This document shows positions 54,884 to 64,000 of a stretch of DNA of 64,000 nucleotides, one piece after another. A program made the translations under genes and the position numbers. Position 1 is the first letter of the stretch, and the number at the start of each line of letters is the position of its first letter. This stretch comes from Apostichopus japonicus. Lineage: Eukaryota > Echinodermata > Holothuroidea > Aspidochirotida > Stichopodidae. The stretch is from positions 7,808,501 through 7,872,500 of the forward strand of contig NC_092569.1 of the NCBI RefSeq assembly GCF_037975245.1, read 5' to 3'. A model generated the notes under the pieces. The model had not been told where the DNA came from and made no database searches. It was given only the letters and a program-made list of their open reading frames with translations.

Positions 54884-56377
54884 GGTGTAACATGATAAAT
54901 AGGCAAATTTATTGTAGTGAAATATTCAGGAATACTTACTTTGACATTACTGTGCAGGTCACCCATAGACCAAAGGAATAGCACAATGATTCACAGCCCC
55001 CCCCCCCCTCCCACCACTTCTTTAAAAATGGGGTGTATGTTAACCTCTACATGTATATATTAAGTGTCATCAGATATGGCATAAATATTTTTAAGGTCTA
55101 AATCCAGTAAAAAAGAAACAAAATTATGCAATCAATAAAGGAGGTAGCTCCCAATATGAGTCTGCATGCCTAGTGGTGGACAAATAAGGAGGCGGCTAAG
55201 GGTGGGGTTTGAACACAAAGAGGAACATGTAGTGTAGTGGTGTAACATTATAAATATGCAAATTTAATGTAGTGAAATATTCAGGATTGCTAACTTTGAC
55301 ATTAATATTCAGGTCACCCATAGACTAAAGGAATAGCACCACACCCCTTCCCTTAATTGCATAAAGAATAAAGGGAAATTGATTCACAGCCCCCGCCCCC
55401 CCCCACTTTAAAAATAGTTGGGTGGATGTTAATCTCTACATACATTTAGTGTTAAAAGATACATGGCATTAATGTTTTTAAGGTCTAAATCTGGTGAAAA
55501 AGAAACAAAATTATGCAATCAATAAAGGAATAAAAGGAGGCAGCTCACAATGTGATTCTGCATGCCATTGGTGGACAAAGGAGGAGAGGTTAAGGGTGGG
55601 GACTTGACACAAAGGGGAAAATGTAGTGGAGTGGTATAACAGATAAATATATATAGTCAAAGCTATTGTAGTGAAATTTCCGAGGACTGGACACAAGGGA
55701 GAGTGGGGGGGGGGGGTGGATCAGAGTTGTGTTACATTATACTGTATATAGGAAAAATTATTGCATGACAAAAACTTTATCTGCTGTGAAAGAACAGAAA
55801 CTATGCAATTATTAAGGAAGGAAGCTCACAATGTGATTTATAATGGTTCACTGCTTACTAGGGTAAAGGAGGAGTAAGGGTTTGGATGTGGACACAAAAA
55901 TTGTTTTGGCGTGCTGTAACATTATATAAAGGCAAAGTTATTTGTGAGAAATCATGGAACACTAACTTTGGAGTTAATGTACAGGTCACCCATAGACGAA
56001 AGGAAGGACAGCACATCCCTTCCCCTTACTTCCATAAAAACAAAAGGAAATGTGTCACAGCCCTCCCCCACCCCCACCACCACCAAAAAATGGGGTGTAT
56101 GTTAACCTCTACATATATTTAGTGTTATCAGATACATGGCTAAATGTTTGTAAGGTCAAAATCTGGTGAAAAAGAAACAAAATTATGTAAAGAAGGCAGC
56201 TCCCAATATGAATCTGCATGCCAGTGGTAAAAGAAGGGGGGGGTTTAGGGTGGGGACTTGACACAAAGGGGAAATGTAATGGAGTGGTGTAATATTATAA
56301 GTATGCAAATTTATTGTAGTGAAATATTCAGGAATACTAACTTTGAAGTTAATGTGTAGGACACCCATAGTTGAAAA
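54884..56377. repeat. Tandem array of 335-375-bp units, second block
   Basis: Four to five units. CAGGTCACCCATAGAC marks recur at 54957, 55311, 55982 and (as GGACACCCATAG) 56348-56360. Poly-C/G stretches of 8-12 sit at similar places in several units. Small frames are repeat translations. Confidence 0.9.
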
Positions 56378-56586
56378 CAGGATTCGTACACTTTTTTCAC
56401 AACAAAATTCAAGCACTTTTCAAGCACCAAATTTATGTTTTCAAGCACATGCTTATCATTAACAATAGACATTCTGTGAGACAGAGGCATAAAACACACA
56501 AAGCTAGACAAAGTAATCAAGTACAAATTCTTTAACACCCTGATAAAAATTAAAAAATACATACAATGAATGGAACAAATCTTTAA

Positions 56587-57135
56587 AGGTATATACTGAC
56601 AGATACAGGTTATTCTATCAGTAAAAAGAGCATTAAATTCTTAGTATGTCAGTCTTTGAATTTTGAAAATAGCTATAATTTATGAGCGTTTAAAATTTCT
56701 TGAATTTTTAATGTATTCAGAAACTGTGACCTACAAAGTGGGACTACTTCTATTATGTCTTTATTTTTCTTTATAATTGAACCTTTAATTTGAACTATTA
56801 AAATTGTTCGAATTATCATCTTATGTTTCAGATTGATTACTCATATACCCAAGTAAAAATTACTCAGAGAAGAACAGATTCCAGGATCCCAAAGAGAAGT
56901 CACGAGAGTTTAAAATATAAAGGATTATAATAAGCTAAAATATGCAAGCACATGCTTTGACATCACAGGATTTAAATAATTTATGTTAATTTATTCTAAT
57001 ATGAGCGTGAAAATTGAAAACGCTCTAATTTGGTCCATTTTTAACCAATTTTGATGGTTCTTTTTGCTATTTTCATGGTTTAAACTACATTTTCTACTAA
57101 TTAAGCCTCAGTTACCTTTATCTGTCAGTATACCT
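56587..57135. mobile_element. 549-bp TTAA-flanked short element
   Basis: TTAA at 56583-56586 and 57136-57139. Inverted ends AGGTATATACTGACAGATA and AGGTATACTGACAGATA. TTAA targets are used by piggyBac and Kolobok transposons; which one is not decided. It cuts the transposase frame on its right side. Confidence 0.8.
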
Positions 57136-57556
57136 TTAAAAAATATGTGTTCTGAAATAATTTTGCAGTGTCTGTTGATGAATTATAAGAGTAGTGGCTG
57201 TCTATTACCTTTAAAGCCCACGTTATTTCGGCTGTTAATGTATCCTCCCGGGTAACGTAAGTATCAAGGGTTGATTTGTTTGTTGGCATACTGGTAGTAC
57301 TACTACTACTAGTAGTACTAGCGACAAGTTCTAGTGATCTTGCAGTGGTCGAAGGTGCGGTAGCACTAGCAGTTGCAGCCTGCTCAGTTGGTTTCATGAA
57401 GTTTAAAATCAATGTGGATTGTTGTTGGGTCACTTTTAAAAATTGGAGATGTTTTTTTCCTTTGATATGACTAGATAGAGCAGCTTCACCCATGCTAGAT
57501 ATGTCTATGTATTTCATGCAAACACAACATTTTGCTTTATGTTGGTCGTTAGTCAC
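57125..57556 (-). pseudogene. Transposase-like N-terminal fragment with zinc-finger motif
   Basis: 143-codon minus-strand frame starting MTNDQHKAKCCVCMKYIDIS. CxxC then SSHIKGKKH forms a BED-like or U1-like zinc finger (residues about 8-38), followed by a Ser/Thr/Ala-rich linker and ITWALKVIDSHYSYNSSTDT near residue 110-130. The last block is familiar from a family of uncharacterised transposase-like proteins in fish and invertebrates whose elements have CAGGGTTCGTAC ends. The final residues, from 57139 down, come from the TTAA-flanked element, so the fragment is truncated by insertion and the catalytic region is missing. Confidence 0.65.
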
Positions 57557-58325
57557 AGATAACAGCTAGCTGGCATATTTGGGGTTCTCCAACCAAAGTT
57601 TATTAAAACTACACTTTCCCATGATCAAGTCCAGAAGTAAAACAATTAAAAAAATATCAATCACGTGGTTCATGAGTCCTCAAGTTAATAGTAATAGTGA
57701 TAGGCCTACATCGGTAAACGAAGAGAATAGTGTATTAAGCCTAGCGTTAATGTTCGTCATACTGTTTATATGGTAGGCAACGCTACAAAACGCGTTTCTC
57801 TAATGTAATATTATTGTCAAAATCCTTCGCTAAATTATCACTAAAAAATAAACCATGCGATAAATTGAAGAAATCCTGATGTAAAAAGCTCTTTTTCAAT
57901 TCGGCTATGAATATTTTAGTGTTAAAAATATCCTTCTATAAATGTTTTCTTTGACAGTTTCTATGTTAATATTCTCCGTAATCACACAAATATTGATAGG
58001 TCATGTCCACAGATAATTATAAGCCACTGCGGAAACTGTTAAATTCAGCGTGTACAAGATCACGCAATATCTAATGCAATGTGTACGCTGGGTATATAAA
58101 GACATGATCAGTGTTGGATTTTCAGGAATTTGAAAAGGTTGTCCGAAGGACTACCAGTTTCAAAGATTTTCAAAGAATTTGGTAGTCCTGCAAAAAACTT
58201 GGTAGTCCTTCCAAATTTTCCACCAAAATTGTTCACAGCATGCATGTGTTTACGTGATATATCCGAATTGTAACGACGCTACACGTGCGCCGCATACAAA
58301 CAGTATTGTTTATGATTAACACTAT

Positions 58326-58378
58326 AAATCCTACCAACTAGAATGATAAATAATTTATCGTTCAAGTAGGTAGGATTT
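58326..58378. repeat. Imperfect 53-bp palindrome
   Basis: AAATCCTACCAACTAGAATG..ATAAAT and its near reverse complement ending GGTAGGATTT, with about four mismatches and almost no loop (centre near 58352). Confidence 0.8.
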
Positions 58379-58769
58379 AGATTGTTTACTATTGTACAGC
58401 TCACATGCGTACGTCCAGCAATGCATTTTCACTCGGCCTATAGAGGGTTAAGGTTTAGGGGTGCTCTTTTCCAAAATTCAATATGCTGTTTACGGAAATG
58501 GTTGTAAGCATTTAATAGGATAAAGTAAGCACAATTACCCTCTTCCTAGTGCTGCGACCTTAAAGCAAATTCATTAAAAGTTTAATCGCAAAAATTTGCG
58601 ATCGTTTAGCAAATAACGTCAAGGCACCGAATATATAACGAAAAACCAATAACCCATCAACTGAAATAGAAAACACAGGTTTACTTCCGCTGAGGGTGCC
58701 CTTTCCTTAAATCATGTATATTTTCGTGTGTGGATGAAATCACTCACCACCAAATACGAAACAATTATA

Positions 58770-60839
58770 TGGTCAATTCCATGGTGACTCGCGTGACATT
58801 TTTACTAAAATTCCTCTCTGTTTGAGATCATTAAACAAATAAAGAAATTACCAGGGAGAACAGCATTCATGTAGTCAGTGAAGGCAGCCTTAATGCTTAC
58901 AACAGTAGACAAAAAATATTTATGCCGAAAGTATTGGGGGTGAAATTGGCGATAAACTAAACGTGACTCGTGTGACAGTTACTATTAGCAAAAATCAGAA
59001 TGCACACACAAATTTTCAATTTCTTATGTCTTATTAAAATTTTTCCAATCACTTTTTATAATCATACCGAAGTTGAAAAACACCTCTACCTCAATTGCTA
59101 TGCAACTTTGAAAAATGTTGTAACGTATAAAAATAACGATGAAGATGTATTGTGACTCGCGTGACAAGAAAACGTGACTCGCGTGACAAGTTTACTTTTC
59201 GGATAGTTCTAGACCAAATCCAGTGGTGAATCGAAGGTATAGGTCTTGCATAGTGAAATATAACATTCATTGGTCTAGAAAGTGTCCAAAAGGTAGTTCC
59301 CTTGGGAATGTCCAGATGATATTAATGTCCCCGAGTTACCTTCATGACTGCAGACAGTAGGTTATATACTGTACCGGTAGTACAGTTGGTCAGGCAATAT
59401 ATTTTGTCAATTAATATTTATAACAATATATAGTCTGTTGAAGTTACTCATTTGAAAGTTATAGAAGAAACAGATCTATCAAAATGTGATTCAAATTACC
59501 ATTCTCATTTGTCATATATATGAATAAACCAAAAGTGTAATATTTGAGAAGATACATTCGCTCATAGGATTTTGGGAATTATTGAGCAGTTAAAACCTTA
59601 AGGTTGTCAAGTAATAGCACATGCCTTAGCCAGATACAAATATAGATTATGTTTTTGTATATTACTAAAAAATCAATGACATGTGCTAACTTTCCAAATA
59701 TGGTGATAAAATAGGCATTACTGTATATTGCAAATAAATATTCATGATTTAAATTCTGATATTTCAAATGAAATTATTACAATTAGTTGCATTATGTGTG
59801 CCCATATTATTCAAGCTACCTTATTAAAGGGGAATGCATATTTGATATCTTTAATCAGTGATTCATTCATCAAACTATAACATCCCTGTAATTTTCACAC
59901 ACTAAATAGGTAGAAACACTATCTTGATTTGGCGTGACTCGCATGACGTGACTCGCGTGACATTCGTAAAGGGTGATTTTCTGCACAATTTGAATATCTT
60001 CTGAAAAGGAAAATTCAGTTATCCTTTTGGTATCTATGTGAAGACTTGATATTCATTATTTGGAGTAAAACTTTTGGGCAGGCAAGGAGAAAAAACCAAA
60101 AACAGTCAATTTTGTGACTCACGTGACGGCAAATCGAGGGTGTTTACTGTTTTCAATTTACCACTGTTGTCTACTGCCTTGATGTCAAAATAAAATTGAA
60201 GCTATTAAGTGAGCACTATACTATAGCAAATATAATTAGTCAAACACACAGTAAATAGGTAGAAACACTATCTTGAATTGATGTGACTTGCGTGACGTGA
60301 CTCGCGTGACATTCATAAAGGGTGATTTTCCACAAAATTTGAATATCTTCTGAAAAGGAAAATTCAGTAATCCTTTTGGTATCTATGTGAAGACTTGATA
60401 TTCATTATTTGGAGTAAAACTATTGTGCAGGCAAGGAGAAAAAAAAACAAAAACAGTAAATTTTGTGACTCGCGTGACAGTAAATCAAGGGTGTTTTCAA
60501 TTCACCACTATTGTCTAATGCCTTGATGTCGAAATAAAATTGAAGCTTTTAAGTGAGCACTATGCTATAGCAAATATAATTAGTCAATAAAACTGATGAT
60601 ACCTAAGATTACTATGTACAAATCTGCACAAAATGAAATTTTACTGTATTTTTCATAATTTAGTTACTACGGGAACCATTTGTTATTACCGACCCCATAA
60701 TCAAACAAATGATGTTTTGGGGGTGAAAAATTATTTTTAGTAACTGCAAGCATTCTACTTATTAGAAACTTATACAATTTTAATGTACAATGATTTTAAA
60801 TTTTTGAGTATGATGTTGACCTTATCATGGAATTGACCA
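58770..60839. mobile_element. 2.07-kb inverted-repeat element with GTGAC-N4-GTGAC motifs
   Basis: Ends TGGTCAATTCCATG at both sides in inverted orientation; TATA flanks both (58766-58769, 60840-60843). Inside are ten copies of GTGACTCGCGTGAC or one-to-two-base variants at 58784, 58963, 59152, 59174, 59934, 59948, 60114, 60283, 60297 and 60465, all in the same orientation. A 349-351-bp direct duplication spans about 59896-60590. No coding frame of note. Superfamily not recognised. Confidence 0.75.
59896..60590. repeat. 349-351-bp direct tandem duplication
   Basis: Two units starting near AAATAGGTAGAAACACTATC, each with an abutting pair of GTGAC-N4-GTGAC motifs and a single motif about 166-168 bp later. 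Confidence 0.9.
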
Positions 60840-60974
60840 TATACTGCTGAAAAGTAATCGAAGTTAAATCCTTCAATCCATCGCCACAGCAACGGTGTAC
60901 GTAAAATACAACATTCCCTCTTTAAGACATAGCACATACCATCCAAACAACTGCCGATTTCCAGTAAATTGAAA

Positions 60975-61460
60975 GTTGTAAACAAAGCTAGGCATTTTTT
61001 TTTTTCCAAACCGATGGTTAGGCTACATTTCCCATTGACTTAGTGTGGCTGTTAGGCTAACATGTGGTCGAAGGTTGCAGTATTTCACGGATATTTTAGT
61101 TCTAGCTAACTGCGTCACAATTTCAGCGAATAAAGAGATGCTTAGGCTAGATTTTCCCGTTGACTATGTGTGGTGTTCGGCTACCATGCGCGCGACGATA
61201 GCAGCAAGGAAAGTATGTAAACAAAGCTACGCAAAGTTTTTGGGGGGGGGGGCAAACCGATGGTTAGGCTACATTTCCCATTGACTTAGTGTGATTGTTA
61301 GGCTAAAATGTGGTCGAAGATTGAAGTTTTTCATGGATATTTTTATTCTTTATTTGTGACACAACTGAGCGAATAAACAGATGGCTAGGTTAGATTTCCA
61401 AGTTGACTCAGTGTGAAGTTAGGCTACCATGTGGTCGGAGTTTTGTGGGGATTTTAGGTT
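60975..61460. repeat. 246-bp tandem repeat with 123-130-bp half units
   Basis: GTAAACAAAGCTA..CAAACCGATGGTTAGGCTAC and CATTGACTTAGTGTG recur at about 60979 and 61217; half-period copies read GATG.TTAGGCTAGATTT and GTTGACT.AGTGTG. Confidence 0.8.
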
Positions 61461-61790
61461 ATTGTCGCTGGTACATTGCTTAGTGGAGGCCGTAATTTGC
61501 CAGTGACTGTGTGAGAAGTTTGCGGTGATTGTGCGCGCGACCCTCCCTCGTAATTTTTAGACAACTAAGACATTCTTTTAAGTTTTTTTTTGTCACAATT
61601 TGACTATTCTACAGTAATTATTGTGTAACAATTACATACTAAATATGATTTGCATTAAGCATGTTCAATTTCAAGCACTTTTCAATGACATTTTCCAAAA
61701 ATATAAGAATTCAAGTACTTTCAAGGCCTTGAAAACTGACCAATCAAATTCAAGCATTTTCAAGGTTTTCAAGCACCCGTACGAACCCTG

Positions 61791-62190
61791 TGAAAAGAAG
61801 GGCACCACACCCCCCTTAAATGCGTAAAAACCAAAGGGTAATGATAAACAGCACCCCTCCCCCCCCCCATCAACACCGAAAAAATCTTGTGTATGTAAAC
61901 CATTTACATATATTTAGTGTTATCAGATACATGGCTAAATGTTTGTAAGGTCAAAATCTGGTGAAAAAGAAACAAAATTATGCAATATGTAAAGAAGGCA
62001 GCTCGAAATATGAATCTGCATGCCAGTGGTGGACGAAGGGGAGGGGGGGTTAAGGGTGGGGACTGGACACAAAGGGGAAATGTAATGGAGTGGTGTAATA
62101 TTATAAGTATGCAAATTTATTGTAGTGAAATTTTCAGGAATACTAACTTTTACATGAATGTGCAGGTCACCCATATTTAAAAGGAAGGGC
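61791..62190. repeat. Tandem array of 335-375-bp units, third block
   Basis: Continuation of the array after the hAT-type insertion, with TTATCAGATACATGGCTAAA and CAGGTCACCCATATTT marks. Confidence 0.85.
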
Positions 62191-62194
62191 CCCA

Positions 62195-63335
62195 TAAGCT
62201 CGTCTCCAATTGCCAATAGCCTCCTATTAGCGTAACTCCCAATCTTGATGGACATATGGTTCTCAAGTTATTGCAAAAACTTCTACTTTTGACTCCTAAT
62301 TGACCTTTGTTGACCTTGGATCACATGACTGTTATGTTTGGAAACGATCCTTTACCCCATTCACAACTAGTCCCTTGGACCCTGTCAGTTGTAGTTTCAC
62401 AAGTTATTGAGAAAAAAACACATTTTGACCCATAAATGATCTTTGGTGACCTTGGATCACATAACAGTTTTTTTAGAAAATGTGCCCCTACTTCATTAAC
62501 AACTTGTCCTAATGTAACAGCCATGTCAGACTTCATGACTAAGTTATTGCAAAAATTAGCATAAGTTGGCAGTTTTTTGCACACATAAGTTTCTTTGGTT
62601 TGCCCCGTATCTCCTAAAATGATCATATTTTTCAAGATTTGTCCTTTGACCTTTTGACCTCGAGTTCAGATGTAGTTTGACACGCTGATTCCAAAAAGCA
62701 ACATGACAAGTCAACAAGTCAGTACGACCATCCTAACTGTTCTTATTAAAAACAGAAAAAAAATGACCTTTTTGTTTGGAACTTACCTTTGAGATCCGAT
62801 TATGGCCACGAAAATTCATATACCAAAGAAACTAATAAAGGTCACCGGAAGTCAATCGAAGGTCAGGGGTCACCTAGGTGTGGGTCGACTACTGAATTAC
62901 AATAGTGTAACTCCCAACCTTGACAGACATTTGTTCTCAAGTTATTGCAAAAATACTAGTTTTTGACCCCTGACTTACCTTTGTTGACCTTGGATCACAT
63001 GACTGTTATGTTTGGAAACGATGCCTTACCCCATTCACAACTACTCCCAAATATCAACCATGTCGGACCCTGTCAATGGGAGTTATTGCTTGCTTTAATA
63101 TTTTGGTCTTTGGCTTCTAACTGACCTTTGGTGACCTTCACAGGCACCATAAACAATTGGGTTCATCTACTCAATGTGGTACTCATATATACACCAAATA
63201 TTAGATTGGTCCAAGTTTCCTATCTTGAGATACTGTGTTTACAAGCGAGGCGTCACACACACACACGCGCACGCACCTACACGCACATACAAACACTCTC
63301 TGCCTGCATGAATACATAGGTTATGATTATCATCG
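62195..63335 (-). repeat. TGACCT-rich repeat, copy within the array
   Basis: Same family as 11655-13190: GATCACATGACTGTTA, TCAAGTTATTGCAAAAA, CTCCCAAC, TTGACCTTTTGACCTCG and an (AC)n run at 63250-63290. It interrupts a tandem unit that resumes near 63340. Confidence 0.7.
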
Positions 63336-63339
63336 AAAC

Positions 63340-63435
63340 CAAAAATGGGATGTATGTTAACCTCTACATATATTTAGTGTTATAAGATATGGCAATAATG
63401 TTTGTAAGGTCTAAATCTGATGGAAAACCAGAATG
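63340..63435. repeat. Tandem array unit, partial
   Basis: GGGATGTATGTTAACCTCTA..AAGGTCTAAATCTGATGG, the start of one array unit. Confidence 0.75.
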
Positions 63436-63479
63436 AAAACATTTCATGGTTCAATGCTGCTGTTCATTAGTTCCATTCA

Positions 63480-64000
63480 TAGGGAAATTTCTAACAACGC
63501 CCTAATACAACAACAGTAATTTATGCACACAAACTTTCGTTGCCAAAGTAATGCTAAGCACTGATATCAATTGCAACACACATCAGTGTGTGAAGACTAT
63601 CTACCATAGTACCATTATCATCATACCAAGTTTAACGAAATTCTGATTAATAGTAGCCAAGTTATTACATTTTGGAGTTTTTCACGTTTGACCCCATGAC
63701 CTCATTAATATTCATGATATGAGCACCAAAATCATAAGGGTTCATCTACTTACTATGGGCCACCAACCCACTAAGTATGGTAATGATCGGTCATTCCCTT
63801 GTTGAGTTATCGTGCATACAAACTTTTCATACCCAAATATTGCTAAGCCCGCCCCCTCATAAATATGCATGGTACAAATTGCAACACACATCAGTGTAAG
63901 AAGACTATCTACTAGTGTTTACACGGGTCCAAAAATCGGGAACCGGGTACCCGAGAGCCGTTACACCTTGGCACTGGGAGTTATTCCATTAAATGTCTGA
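63480..64000. repeat. Repeat mosaic at the right edge
   Basis: Two similar blocks with TTGCAACACACATCAGTGT and GAAGACTATCTAC, TGACC-type phrases, and a CTAGTGTTTACACGGGTCC..GGGAACCGGGTACCCG module at 63912-63962 also seen at 49053-49110. It ends in TTGGCACTGGGAGTTATT, the TGACCT-repeat phrase. Runs off the window. Confidence 0.6.

Larger units (their letters stand above)
56378..61790 (-). mobile_element. 5.4-kb hAT-type transposon with CAGGGTTCGTAC ends
   Basis: Left end CAGGATTCGTAC, right end inverted CAGGGTTCGTACGGGTGCTT, with CAAGCACTTTTCAAG-type subterminal motifs on both sides. TGAAAA flanks both ends (56372-56377, 61791-61796); neighbouring array units show it inserted between CACCCATAG and GGAAGGGCACC-type sequence. 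It carries a transposase N-terminal fragment and two nested elements; most of the transposase is gone. Confidence 0.8.

Noticed and set aside
59896-60590. CRISPR-like array of GTGAC motifs
   Set aside because: Repeats are only 14 bp, irregularly spaced, sometimes abutting, and lie in a eukaryotic transposon; part is a simple 350-bp duplication.

Overview
The window looks like repeat-rich nuclear DNA from a marine invertebrate, most likely an echinoderm or a close deuterostome relative. It is AT-rich, with short split coding segments bounded by GT/AG sites and no operons or bacterial genes. Transposon debris dominates: DIRS and non-LTR retroelements, a tRNA-derived SINE, many short elements with 8-bp target duplications, and AGGCCTA-type motifs scattered through introns. 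The species assignment is inference.

Host-like coding signal is sparse. On the plus strand there is a KDZ-transposase-like exon at 94-171, a first-exon candidate at 8755-8982, and isolated exons at 13322-13460, 13646-13709, 14218-14275, 17966-18072 and 40430-40504. On the minus strand, three exons at 39551-39649, 32110-32250 and 30196-30297 join in phase into a small unrecognised protein. A second pair at 43297-43408 and 41590-42025 joins in phase and carries a frameshifted P2X7-type cytosolic (ballast) domain. A further terminal exon lies at 47416-47579. Phases for the plus-strand exons do not chain, so no full plus-strand gene is claimed.

Left half (1-31.8 kb): a degenerate CXC-type gene relic (5050-5926), a cluster of hAT-like short elements (6.1-8.0 kb), a 12-bp minisatellite, a 5'-truncated non-LTR retrotransposon (9247-10530, minus), and a 1.5-kb TGACCT-rich repeat that returns inverted at 34.7-36.3 kb. 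Several cleanly nested insertions follow: 21401-25994 inside 21169-26058, 26967-27355 inside 26679-27631, and 30996-31609 inside 30822-31803.

Right half (48-64 kb): a tandem array of roughly 335-375-bp units is split by two large insertions. The first, 48854-54883, has an exact 8-bp target duplication and ends built of short GGTCA..CGCCCAACC repeats. Inside it sits a decayed DIRS tyrosine-recombinase retroelement (49661-54123), which is itself split by a 637-bp hAT-type element (52126-52762) with an exact 8-bp duplication. The second, 56378-61790, is a hAT-type element with a transposase N-terminal fragment. It hosts a TTAA-flanked short element (56587-57135) and an unfamiliar 2.07-kb inverted-repeat element (58770-60839) carrying ten copies of a GTGAC-N4-GTGAC motif. 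The nested insertions give a relative order of transposition events, which is the main biological content of the window.
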